Source: JAAGZL01 sp050291725 (GTDB taxonomy: Bacteria; Pseudomonadota; Gammaproteobacteria; Chromatiales; Chromatiaceae). Taken from it: DNA of 64,000 nucleotides. The stretch lies in NCBI GenBank assembly GCA_050291725.1, contig JBNKKH010000027.1, forward strand, positions 1 to 64,000, in the 5' to 3' direction. Every line of letters begins with the position of its first letter. Position 1 is the stretch's first letter. The notes under the pieces were generated by a model. That model made no database searches, was not told the origin of the DNA, and worked only from the letters and a program-made list of their open reading frames with translations. The translations under genes were made by a program, and so were the position numbers. Positions 8,444-17,306 of the stretch are shown one piece after another.

Positions 8444-9739
8444 ATGAGAAAACCTATGTTTTTTTTGGGTTTGCTGTTGCTGCCGGGGATAGTAATGGCA
8501 GAAGAAGCTAGCCTGAACGGTGCTGATACCGCCTGGATTCTTACCTCTTCCGCTCTGGTTCTATTTATGACCCTTCCAGGTTTGGCCCTGTTTTATGGCG
8601 GATTGGTGCGAACCAAAAACGTTCTTTCAGTTCTGATGCAATGTTTTTCTATTGCTGGCGTTGCATCCATCATATGGCTGCTACTTGGGTATAGTTTAGC
8701 TTTTGGTGAAGGTAATGCCTTTATTGGTGATTTCAGTAAGGTGATGATGGCCGGTATTGGCCGCGAGACATTAGTGGATGGCATCCACATACCTGAGTCA
8801 GCATTTATGTTGTTCCAGATGACCTTCGCCATAATTACCCCGGCCCTGATTGTTGGTGGTTTTGCCGAGCGTATGAAATTTTCCTCCATGTTGCTGTTTA
8901 GTGTTTTATGGCTGCTTCTGGTCTATGTTCCTGTTACGCACTGGGTATGGGGTGGAGGCTGGTTAGGCTCCATGGGGCTGTATGATTTTGCCGGAGGTAC
9001 GGTGGTACATATCACCGCTGGTGTTGCCGCTTTGGTAACAGCTATAGTTCTTGGTCCACGCAAGGGATTTCCAACTTCGGCAATGCCTCCGCACAATATG
9101 ACTCTAACGGTAACCGGTGCTGGTATGTTGTGGGTAGGCTGGTTCGGTTTCAATGGAGGAAGTGCCTTGGCATCCGATGGGAATGCTGCCATGGCCATGC
9201 TGGTTACGCACATATCTGCGGCCACCGGAACCATGACCTGGGCCTTTATTGAGTGGAAGCGCTTCGGTAAGCCCAGCGCCTTGGGTGCGGTTACCGGAAT
9301 GGTCGCCGGCCTTGGCACTATCACACCGGCTTCTGGTTATGTCGGTCCTGGTGGTGCTTTGATTATTGGTCTGCTGGCGGGCGTTGTATGTTTTACGGCA
9401 ACTCAGTACATCAAACGCATACTTAAAATTGACGACTCTCTAGATGTGTTCCCAGTGCATGGTGTGGGCGGTATTCTTGGCACCATGCTGGCAGGTGTGT
9501 TCTCAGCTACTAGCCTGGGTGTGTTTAGTGGCTATGGTTTTGCTGATGGGATTGAAACCATGGGCGGACAGGTCTGGGTGCAGTTCATAGGTGTTGCTGC
9601 CACTATTCTGTTTGCTGCAGTTGTAACCTTTGTGATTCTAAAAGTGGTTGGTGCGCTGGTTGGATTGCGCGTTGACGAAAGTGAAGAGATTCAAGGCCTG
9701 GATATTACCTGTCACGAGGAGACGGGTTATAACTTGTAG
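8444..9739 (+). CDS. amt: Ammonium transporter (Amt family)
   Basis: Inner-membrane channel for ammonium uptake. The 431 residues begin with a cleavable signal peptide (MRKPMFFLGLLLLPGIVMAEE) and are followed by about 11 membrane helices. The twin-His pore residues are visible in GGTVVHITAG and FPVHGVGG. The ATG at 8444 is preceded by GGAGA at 8431. Nearly all Amt proteins are gated by a GlnK-type PII protein, but none is adjacent here. An NtrC site and sigma-54 promoter upstream point to induction under nitrogen limitation. An intrinsic terminator follows. Confidence 0.96.
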   Translation: MRKPMFFLGLLLLPGIVMAEEASLNGADTAWILTSSALVLFMTLPGLALFYGGLVRTKNVLSVLMQCFSIAGVASIIWLLLGYSLAFGEGNAFIGDFSKVMMAGIGRETLVDGIHIPESAFMLFQMTFAIITPALIVGGFAERMKFSSMLLFSVLWLLLVYVPVTHWVWGGGWLGSMGLYDFAGGTVVHITAGVAALVTAIVLGPRKGFPTSAMPPHNMTLTVTGAGMLWVGWFGFNGGSALASDGNAAMAMLVTHISAATGTMTWAFIEWKRFGKPSALGAVTGMVAGLGTITPASGYVGPGGALIIGLLAGVVCFTATQYIKRILKIDDSLDVFPVHGVGGILGTMLAGVFSATSLGVFSGYGFADGIETMGGQVWVQFIGVAATILFAAVVTFVILKVVGALVGLRVDESEEIQGLDITCHEETGYNL

Positions 9740-9766
9740 TCTTGTCTAATAATTGAGAAGTATAAA

Positions 9767-9794
9767 GGCGGCGCATTTAGCGCCGTCTTTTTTG
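9767..9794. terminator. Intrinsic terminator after amt
   Basis: Stem GGCGGCGC / GCGCCGTC around a short loop, then a run of T. It lies between the convergent amt and the GGDEF–EAL gene and serves amt on the plus strand. Confidence 0.85.
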
Positions 9795-9813
9795 TTGTGC
9801 TTGGGTTGTGTTG

Positions 9814-12800
9814 TTATATTTGTATAAGGCTATTTATTGGAACCGGATGACCGACATAATATCCTTGAGCAAAATCCACCTCCAGTTCGCGCAGAGCACC
9901 TAGCACCGCTTCGCTCTCTACATACTCTGCAACCACCTTCTTGCCCATGTAGTGGGATACATCGGTGATAGATTTTACCATGGCGTAGGTTGAGTCCTCA
10001 GTCAGAATGTCCTTTATAAAAATGCCATCAATCTTAACGCGGTCTACCGGAAAGTCTTTTAGATAGGAGTAGGAAGCGTATCCGGTGCCAAAGTCATCCA
10101 GGCTGAACTTGCACCCTTTGCTCTTGATTTTCTCCACCAGCATTCTGGCCTGGTCAACATGTTGAATGAGGGATGATTCGGTAATCTCAAAAGTTAGTTT
10201 GTCATTCGGGAAAGGTGATGAGTCAAGATGGTCATTGAGGAAGGTTAGAAAGAGATCGTCGTCCATAGACTGGGCTGATAAATTAATGCTTAAGCCGGTG
10301 TCGTTGATTTCGTTATTATGATTTTCCAGCCAGGAAAATGTTTGGTTTATTACCCAGCGATCAACTGATTGCATGCGGTTGCATTTTTCAGCAGCATGGA
10401 TGAACTCGTCTGGTCCTGACCAGCTTCCATCACCGTTTCTGACGCGTAGTAGTATTTCGTAATGACGCTCCTCCTCGTCTGCTAAATATACTGCAGATAT
10501 TGGTTGAGCATACAGCGTGAGATTGTGATCAGTTAACGCATCATCAAAATTAATGGTGGCAGCTGCTATTGTCTCATTCTTTTCGGCATCTTGCTCGTTT
10601 GATAAGAACGGTTTGGTGCAGTTGCCTCCGCTATCTACGGCTAGCTGACAGGCTATCGATGCCCTTCTCATAACTTCAGTCGCTGACGGGATGCTAGCGT
10701 CTACATGTACCATACCTATGCTGAAGGTCGTAGACATTGTTTCACTGTCCCAGGTGTATCTCAGGTTTTCTAATGCCCTGCGTTGTGTTTCTGCATAATA
10801 GTAGCCTTCATCAGAAGAGCAGTTTTTTATTAGGGCTCCAAATTTGCCACTGCCAACTCTAGCAAGCGCGGCATGCTTAGGAAGATAGTTTTTTATTATG
10901 CGGGTAACGGTTTGCAGAAATTCGTCTCCTGCCTTTTGTCCGTATAGATCAATAATCTCGCTGAATTGATCAATATGCAATTTGAGCACGACATGTTGAT
11001 CTCCAGCGTCATCGGTGATTCTTAATAGATCTGAAATCTTTTTGTTGAATGCATTGCGTCGGAAGAGTCCAGTTAAGTCATCTATATCGTTCTCGTTCTT
11101 AATCTGCTCGAAGGTGTTTTTAAGTAAGCGGTCTACCGCGCGCTCTACTATTGGTATGCGGCCATCCTCTAGTAGAGAGCACCGCTGTTGTTGGAACATA
11201 TAGGCTAGCTGGTGATTCTTGATGTCGAGCTGTTTGTCTCCTTCTCCGTCTACAAATACATACCTGGTTGAGTCTTGATTTTTCCAGGCCAGGTTGAGCA
11301 TGCGTGCATGTCCCTGTGAACTCTGTTCAATTATCCAGTCATCCAGCTTAATTTTGGCAACTAAGTTGAGCCAGGTATTCTCAATCTCCTTGCTCTGAGT
11401 TTCATCAGGTTGAGGAGTTGATTGTTGATCAAGCAGCTGCTTTATTCTGGTTTTATTGATTTTGACTCGTTTATGCGCAATGTCTGAATGTTTGCTTCCG
11501 CCAGATTTGAGGATCTCTTCAAGTCTCGCCAGATATTGTTTGGTATCGCTGATGTGTAAAGGGTATTTTGCGAAGCCGTTTTTGATTACCTTAATTATGT
11601 ATTCTGTTTGAATGGTGGTCATCTTCTGCATTTTTTGTTCAGCGTTGAATACATCAAATAGTAGATCAATGACGCCGGTGAGCCTTATTACGTTTTTATT
11701 ATCTTTTCCAAATGTTGAGATGGCATGTACCAATAGACCAACCCACCCCATGTGCAGTAGTTGCTCGACTACAAGAGGAGTGTCTCTGTGAGTTAATTTG
11801 GCGCAGAGCAGCTTAAAAACGGAATCTCTAGCGCTCTGGTAAATTTCTTCTTGCTCACAACTTTGAGCAACGATGTTTAGGTTGTTTTTTAGACTGTTTT
11901 TTCGTTTGTCTATTAGATGTTCCAGATGGTTGGTTACCTGTTGTATATCAAGCTGGGTTCCTTGCTCTGCTAACCTGCTTACCTCATTAACAGTTTGATG
12001 TAGGAAATCTTTGGTTGTGCTGCCTGGCTTGTCAGTTGCTAGGTACGGTCCAAGTTTGCCGATGGTTTCAAGCAGTTTATGTCCAGGGTGGCTGGTATCC
12101 TTCAGCAGCATCGGGTTGTTGATCGCTTCTTTTACCAATGGAATTTTTAGACTCTCTATCATCTCGTGAATTTTAGGATTTATGTGTGAGTCTTGTTGCA
12201 GCGATCCTAATATTTGTTCGGTTGCTTGTATGGTTTGTCTGATGTTGTCATCTAGCACTCCAGCGCGACCATCAGGTGTGCTATCTGATAGCTGTTCTTC
12301 TATTTTGTGCACGATGGAGCGTGGGCCTACGGCAGAGATGTTTGCTAGGGATTGTACAACCTCATCTTTTGATGCAGTTATTTTGTTACTGTATTCACTG
12401 GTATTAGCGGGATTTTTTCTGCTAACGAAGTTAAGGAGAGATGATAGGGTGTTGCTAAGTCGTTTGCTGATTCCTGTGCCGCTGCTGGAGTTGACTTCTG
12501 TTTTTGTTGGTGTGGCTGTTGCTGTTGTTTTTGCTGTTGGTTGTTGTTTTGTACTCTCTGCTGTTACTTGTTGAGTTATCCCTTTCATCTCTAAATGCAG
12601 GTTGATCTCTTCAAGCAGTGGGGCTATTTCTTCCAGTATGTTTTTATGGAATGAGATGAAGATAGTCTTTTTAGCTTGCAGCGGTATATCAATATTTGCA
12701 AAAGAGTTTTTTAGTGACCAGAGAAGAGAGTATGGCGAGACTGGGTTCTTCTCATCATTAATATATCTTTTAGTTAAAAAAGAGAGGGAGTTTTCCAGTA

Positions 12801-13542
12801 GATGGAGTTTAGATGTTAGTTCCGGATCTAGGTTTCTGGTAAGGCTAACTACAGAAACCCACTCTTCAAAATCTTCTTCGGCGACAAGTTCCATTTCTGA
12901 CTCTTGAAGTATCTCACTGGTCTGGTCTTTGTTGCTGCTGTTGTTTGTGCGAAATTGGACAAAGCTTGACTCTATATTATCTAAGAACTGTTGTTCTAGT
13001 TTATCCTGATGTTGTTGTAGTGCGTTGTAGGCATCATAAAGCATGCTCTGGGTTTGGTTGTTATCGGAACTGTTTGCTGTGTTGAAAAGCTCATCGAGCG
13101 CTGACTTGATAAACTCGGGGTATTTGGATTTCAGGAATTGCTTGGTGACGGAGTGAATCCAATTGATGATCGCGCTCTCTTTTCTCCCCATCCCGCTTTT
13201 CTGGTAACTGTTTGAATCCTGTTCGTATTGAGAGTGAAAAGGGGGCGAGTGTGTTTGCAAATATTGTAGAAGCTCATCTTCTTTATTTATAAAGGCAACT
13301 CCCAAGCCGCCTCCATAAGAGTGTACGATATTGATTGCCGCCTCTTTGGCGTCTGTTTGAGTTTGTATAACTACTTTTGCGGTTGTGCCTTGTGGCAGAT
13401 CCAAAGCGTCGCTGCTGGGTGTGGCAAGGAATAGTCCGCCATGGGAGAAGTTTTGTATATAGCACTCTATGCTGATGCTGTTATTGAGCAGCAGAGTTGC
13501 GGCGTGATTTATGGCGCGCCTTTGGTGTTCTCTTTTCCCCAT
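9814..13542 (-). CDS. PilZ–DUF1631–GGDEF–EAL c-di-GMP signalling protein
   Basis: A 1242-residue cytoplasmic protein. The N-terminal 100 or so residues resemble PilZ (QRRAINHAA, then NFSHGGLFLAT), and a long helical DUF1631 region runs to about 810. A GGDEF domain follows from about 820 (DDLTGLFRRNAFNKKI); its signature is degenerate, reading GSGKF near 897, so cyclase activity is unlikely. The C-terminal EAL domain (about 1000–1242) keeps EILLR, INLSAQS, FEITES, the DDFGTGYASYSYL loop, KIDGIFI and AEYVE, so phosphodiesterase activity is plausible. The second DUF1631 protein at 59409 is a paralogue of the middle region. Single gene, convergent with amt. Confidence 0.88.
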   Translation of the reverse strand: MGKREHQRRAINHAATLLLNNSISIECYIQNFSHGGLFLATPSSDALDLPQGTTAKVVIQTQTDAKEAAINIVHSYGGGLGVAFINKEDELLQYLQTHSPPFHSQYEQDSNSYQKSGMGRKESAIINWIHSVTKQFLKSKYPEFIKSALDELFNTANSSDNNQTQSMLYDAYNALQQHQDKLEQQFLDNIESSFVQFRTNNSSNKDQTSEILQESEMELVAEEDFEEWVSVVSLTRNLDPELTSKLHLLENSLSFLTKRYINDEKNPVSPYSLLWSLKNSFANIDIPLQAKKTIFISFHKNILEEIAPLLEEINLHLEMKGITQQVTAESTKQQPTAKTTATATPTKTEVNSSSGTGISKRLSNTLSSLLNFVSRKNPANTSEYSNKITASKDEVVQSLANISAVGPRSIVHKIEEQLSDSTPDGRAGVLDDNIRQTIQATEQILGSLQQDSHINPKIHEMIESLKIPLVKEAINNPMLLKDTSHPGHKLLETIGKLGPYLATDKPGSTTKDFLHQTVNEVSRLAEQGTQLDIQQVTNHLEHLIDKRKNSLKNNLNIVAQSCEQEEIYQSARDSVFKLLCAKLTHRDTPLVVEQLLHMGWVGLLVHAISTFGKDNKNVIRLTGVIDLLFDVFNAEQKMQKMTTIQTEYIIKVIKNGFAKYPLHISDTKQYLARLEEILKSGGSKHSDIAHKRVKINKTRIKQLLDQQSTPQPDETQSKEIENTWLNLVAKIKLDDWIIEQSSQGHARMLNLAWKNQDSTRYVFVDGEGDKQLDIKNHQLAYMFQQQRCSLLEDGRIPIVERAVDRLLKNTFEQIKNENDIDDLTGLFRRNAFNKKISDLLRITDDAGDQHVVLKLHIDQFSEIIDLYGQKAGDEFLQTVTRIIKNYLPKHAALARVGSGKFGALIKNCSSDEGYYYAETQRRALENLRYTWDSETMSTTFSIGMVHVDASIPSATEVMRRASIACQLAVDSGGNCTKPFLSNEQDAEKNETIAAATINFDDALTDHNLTLYAQPISAVYLADEEERHYEILLRVRNGDGSWSGPDEFIHAAEKCNRMQSVDRWVINQTFSWLENHNNEINDTGLSINLSAQSMDDDLFLTFLNDHLDSSPFPNDKLTFEITESSLIQHVDQARMLVEKIKSKGCKFSLDDFGTGYASYSYLKDFPVDRVKIDGIFIKDILTEDSTYAMVKSITDVSHYMGKKVVAEYVESEAVLGALRELEVDFAQGYYVGHPVPINSLIQI

Positions 13543-13770
13543 GTCAATCCATGATAAGTGAAAGACAGTTATTATGCGGACTGGTAATAAATGATAGCCT
13601 AAATATACGCGCCTTGTGTAGTGGTATTCTTTGGGGCCATATATGGTTTATGAGTTGCTAATCAAGTCTGTTTTGCTTAATCCCTTAACTGGTATGGCGG
13701 TATCCTAACAAGTAGGAGCGCTTGCGAGCTGCGTCTTGACATAATTAATTAAACGGCCTATTAATATTGC

Positions 13771-14424
13771 ATGAATACAAAATCCAATGCTGAGGTGCAG
13801 GAGAGGGCTCGTCCTGGGCGACCCAAGGGAAAGGATTCTGAGCAGAGCCGCCAGGCTTTGATTGATGCGGCTCGGGATCTCTTTTCTCTCCGGGAGTTCT
13901 CCGCGGTCTCCCTGCGTCAAATTGCAGAGCGGGCAAAGGTAAATCCCGCAATGGTTCACTACCATTTTGGAGGTAAAGAGGGTTTATATAGCGCTATGCT
14001 GGAAGAGCGTTTTGCTCCTCTGTTACAACAGCTTGAGCTGCTTCCCAGTGCCAGGCCAACCTTGTCTAATTTCGTGGACTCCTATGTGCGAATGCTTGCT
14101 GCAAATCCCTGGTTGCCTAACCTGGTGGTGCGTGAGGTGCTGTATGGAGCGAGCAGCTTCCGAGACCAGTTTATTGAACGCTTTGCATCCCGTGCAGGGA
14201 GTATTGTGCCGCAGATACTTGAGGAAGAGAGCAAGTCCGGTCGATTGAGATCAGATCTGGACCCAGTTTTCGCTACCCTTTCCTTAATGAGTATGGCTCT
14301 GTTCCCATTTATTGGCCGTCCAGTGGTTGAGCCGGCTTTAGGTTTGGATATGAGTGAGAGTTTTGTTCAGAGTTGGGTTGAGCATACCCTGCGTCTGTTT
14401 TATAAGGGAGCCGAGGTGAGGTAA
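13771..14424 (+). CDS. TetR-family transcriptional regulator
   Basis: A 217-residue repressor. The N-terminal TetR helix-turn-helix covers about 25–75 (RQALIDAARDLFSLREFSAV, then LRQIAERAKVNPAMVHYHFGGKEGL), followed by a helical ligand-binding domain. A basic low-complexity leader (ERARPGRPKGK) precedes the DNA-binding domain. It overlaps the next gene (TAATG), so it is the first gene of a four-gene exporter operon, which it probably represses until a substrate binds. The layout recalls E. coli cecR–ybhGFSR. Confidence 0.92.
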   Translation: MNTKSNAEVQERARPGRPKGKDSEQSRQALIDAARDLFSLREFSAVSLRQIAERAKVNPAMVHYHFGGKEGLYSAMLEERFAPLLQQLELLPSARPTLSNFVDSYVRMLAANPWLPNLVVREVLYGASSFRDQFIERFASRAGSIVPQILEEESKSGRLRSDLDPVFATLSLMSMALFPFIGRPVVEPALGLDMSESFVQSWVEHTLRLFYKGAEVR

Positions 14425-15185
14425 TGAAACGACTTAATATCATTCTAATATCCATCTTATCACTCTGGCTGCAGGGTTGTGGTTCAGGGGGTGATGGGCG
14501 CATGGTGGGAGAGTTGGCCTGGGATAGGGTCGAACTTACAAATGAGACGGCAGAACCAATCACAGCTATCCAGGCGCATGAGGGTCAGACGGTAGCTGCT
14601 GGTGCTCTGTTGGTGCAGCTAGATACAACTCGGGCAGAAGCGCGGCTGGCTGGCATCTTGGCCAGGGTTACTGAGACTGAAGATGAATTGAAGCGACAAA
14701 AGCAGCTGATACAGAGGCAGCTTACCAGTCCAGAGTTGCTAGATAAGGCCAACAGTGCCTGGATTCAGGCTAAGGCGGATGAACAGCAAGCGCGTCTGGT
14801 TATTGATCGTCTAGCTATTCGCGCTCCCAAAGCAGGAAGAGTGGACTCTCTACCTTTCGAGGTGGGTGAACGACCGGCTGTGGGTTCTGTGTTAGCCGTG
14901 CTCTTGGTAGGAGATGCTCCTTATGCTCGTCTCTATGTCCCCGAGTCTCTGCGTAGCCATGTAGCTGTGGGAGATAGTGTCCAGATAGAGGTGGATGGGC
15001 GTGATAGTGATTTCCAGGGCAAGGTGCGCCGCATAGCCAGTGACGCTTCTTTTACCCCATTCTATGCCCTTAGTCAGCATGATCGCAGCAACTTGGTATA
15101 TGTGGCTGAAGTTACACTTAATGATGCCGATGACTTGCCATCTGGACTTCCGGTAGAAGGGGTTCTGCTGGAGAAGAGTGAGTGA
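14424..15185 (+). CDS. HlyD-family membrane fusion lipoprotein
   Basis: Periplasmic adaptor that would join the ABC pump to an outer-membrane channel. The 253 residues start with a lipoprotein signal whose lipobox is LQGCG (Cys about 19). Then come a biotinyl/lipoyl-like half (AIQAHEGQTVAAGALLVQLD), a short alpha-helical hairpin (about 70–120), the second lipoyl half (IRAPKAGRVDSLPFEVGE) and a beta barrel. It is shorter than the usual 330 or more residues of YbhG-type adaptors. Start codon overlaps the TetR stop; its stop overlaps the GTG start of the ATPase gene. Confidence 0.87.
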   Translation: MKRLNIILISILSLWLQGCGSGGDGRMVGELAWDRVELTNETAEPITAIQAHEGQTVAAGALLVQLDTTRAEARLAGILARVTETEDELKRQKQLIQRQLTSPELLDKANSAWIQAKADEQQARLVIDRLAIRAPKAGRVDSLPFEVGERPAVGSVLAVLLVGDAPYARLYVPESLRSHVAVGDSVQIEVDGRDSDFQGKVRRIASDASFTPFYALSQHDRSNLVYVAEVTLNDADDLPSGLPVEGVLLEKSE

Positions 15186-16123
15186 GTGATACAGCCATCA
15201 TCACCCACGGGTTGACCAGGCGCTTTGGCGATCTGGTGGCGGTGGATCACATAGACCTGAATATTCCCCGCTCCCAGATTTATGGCTTTCTTGGGCCTAA
15301 TGGATCTGGTAAATCCACAACTATTCGTATGCTGTGTGGGCTGCTTTTCCCCAGCGAGGGTGAGGCCGAGGTGCTGGGGCTGCATGTCCCCAGTCAGGCG
15401 GAGCAGCTTAAACACAAGATCGGATATATGACCCAAAGCTTCTCTCTGTATGAAGATCTCACCACTGAGGAGAATCTGCAGTTTATTGCCGAGATATATT
15501 GCCTGCCCAGCAGCAAGCGACAAAATCGAATTGAAGAGCTGATGCATGATTATAGCCTGGAAGAGCTACGTGATAGACGGGCAGGAAGAATGAGCGGCGG
15601 ACAACGTCAGCGCCTTGCCCTTGCTGCAGCAATACTACATGAGCCGGAGCTGCTGTTTCTGGATGAGCCAACATCGGCAGTGGACCCCAAGAGCAGGCGT
15701 GACTTCTGGGAGAGTCTGTTTGAACTTGCGAGCAGAGGTACCACCATTCTGGTATCTACCCACTATATGGATGAGGCGGAGCGCTGTCATGGTTTGGCGA
15801 TACTGGATCGGGGCGTGATCGTGGCTGACGGTAGTCCGGCACAACTGGAGGAGAGGATTGATGCCTGGGTGGTTGAGGTTGATGCGGTTGACTCAAGCGC
15901 TGCTCGTCATGCATTGGAGGGTCAGCCTGGTATTTTCAGTGTTACTCAGCTTGGTGCGCGCCTGCGTGTGCTTCTGGAGAAAGAGCGTTCTGATCCGGAG
16001 AGACAGGTGCAGGATGCCATGCAGGGAGCTGGTATTAAAGGCGAGGCCCATCTATCTCTACCCAATCTTGAAGATGTTTTTGTTGCGGCCACTCAGGGGC
16101 GCTATCAGGAGAAGCGGACATGA
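15182..16123 (+). CDS. ABC transporter ATP-binding protein
   Basis: Nucleotide-binding subunit of 313 residues. Walker A is GPNGSGKST (about 37–45), the Q-loop lies in GYMTQSFSLYEDLT, the signature is MSGGQRQRLALA, Walker B is LLFLDEPTSAVDP, and the switch His is in VSTHYMDEAERC. It has one ATPase domain only, while E. coli YbhF has two in one chain. The C-terminal ~80 residues form the regulatory tail common in drug/polysaccharide exporters. GTG start overlapping the upstream stop; the next gene starts 4 bases before its end. It powers the permease that follows. Confidence 0.94.
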   Translation: MSDTAIITHGLTRRFGDLVAVDHIDLNIPRSQIYGFLGPNGSGKSTTIRMLCGLLFPSEGEAEVLGLHVPSQAEQLKHKIGYMTQSFSLYEDLTTEENLQFIAEIYCLPSSKRQNRIEELMHDYSLEELRDRRAGRMSGGQRQRLALAAAILHEPELLFLDEPTSAVDPKSRRDFWESLFELASRGTTILVSTHYMDEAERCHGLAILDRGVIVADGSPAQLEERIDAWVVEVDAVDSSAARHALEGQPGIFSVTQLGARLRVLLEKERSDPERQVQDAMQGAGIKGEAHLSLPNLEDVFVAATQGRYQEKRT

Positions 16124-17220
16124 ACTGTAACAGCCGCTTGCTGGCGATAGCGCGCAAAGAGGTACGCCAATTAAGTAGAGATCGTCTTACTTTTGGCATG
16201 ATCGTCGGTATTCCACTGATGCAGATAATACTGTTTGGCTTTGCCATAAATACCGATGTGCGTCATATGATCGCCGGGGTTGCTGATCAGGCAGGTACAG
16301 AGTTGTCACGGCAATTGGTCTCTCAGGTTAGGGCTTCTCAGGTAGTTGAGCCAGTGCGTACTGCAACCTCTTCAAAAGAGTTGCTGGAAATGTTGCGGCG
16401 TGGGGATATATCTGTTGGTATTTTCATTCCTCGCGATTTTGAGCGCCGTATTCAGCAGACAGATCGTGCCGCCGCGCAGTTGCTGGTGGATGGCTCTGAT
16501 CCCATGATACTTGGGGCTGCCCGCCAACTAAGTCAGATGCAGCTGGGGCAGGACACCACGCCGAAAATGGATGGTCCAGGAAAGCTGTTTGAGATATACA
16601 ATCCTTACAACCCAGAGCGACGTTCTGCGGTGCATATTGTTCCTGGTTTAATCGGGGTTATCTTGACTATGACCATGGTGATGTTTACCGCGATGGCAAT
16701 TGTGCGGGAACGTGAGCGCGGAAATTTGGAATTGCTGATTAATACACCAGTGCGTAATAGTGAATTGATGGTAGGTAAGATTCTGCCATATATTTTTATC
16801 GGGCTGGTGCAGGTGACTTTGATCCTGTTGCTTGGCTATGTGTTATTTGATGTTCCGGTGCAGGGCAGCCTGGTGGATGTCTATATAGCTTCCCTGGTTT
16901 TTATTGCCTCTAATCTTGCTCTTGGGCTGGTTATCTCTACGGTTGCTCAGAGTCAGTTTCAGTCAATGCAGATAACCTTTTTCTTTTTTCTGCCATCTAT
17001 TCTTCTATCCGGTTTTATGTTTCCCTTTGATGGCATGCCTCAAGCAGCACAGTACATCGCCGAACTGCTGCCGTTGACTCACTTTACTCGTCTGATTCAA
17101 GGTATAGTGTCTCGCGGAACCAGTATTGGTGATTTGATGTCAGAAATATATGCTCTCGTTGCCTTCGCAGGTATTACTCTGGTCATGGCAACCATGCGAT
17201 TTCATAAGCGACTGGATTAG
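16120..17220 (+). CDS. ABC-2 type transporter permease
   Basis: Integral membrane subunit of 366 residues. One helix near the N-terminus (FGMIVGIPLMQIILFGFAI) is followed by a large periplasmic domain (about 50–180) and five helices at the C-terminus, the YbhS/YbhR and YhiI/YhiJ topology. The family motif IVRERERGNLELL sits in the first cytoplasmic loop of the membrane part. Only one permease gene is present, so the pump would be a homodimer. Substrate unknown; E. coli relatives export drugs or sodium. Confidence 0.93.
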   Translation: MNCNSRLLAIARKEVRQLSRDRLTFGMIVGIPLMQIILFGFAINTDVRHMIAGVADQAGTELSRQLVSQVRASQVVEPVRTATSSKELLEMLRRGDISVGIFIPRDFERRIQQTDRAAAQLLVDGSDPMILGAARQLSQMQLGQDTTPKMDGPGKLFEIYNPYNPERRSAVHIVPGLIGVILTMTMVMFTAMAIVRERERGNLELLINTPVRNSELMVGKILPYIFIGLVQVTLILLLGYVLFDVPVQGSLVDVYIASLVFIASNLALGLVISTVAQSQFQSMQITFFFFLPSILLSGFMFPFDGMPQAAQYIAELLPLTHFTRLIQGIVSRGTSIGDLMSEIYALVAFAGITLVMATMRFHKRLD

Positions 17221-17306
17221 TTTTTCTATGTTGAATCTCCCCCATAGGGCTGCAACTTAGTGCCTCTCTTCTTATACTCATATTTTTACCGTAGTGAATT
17301 ATCGTT

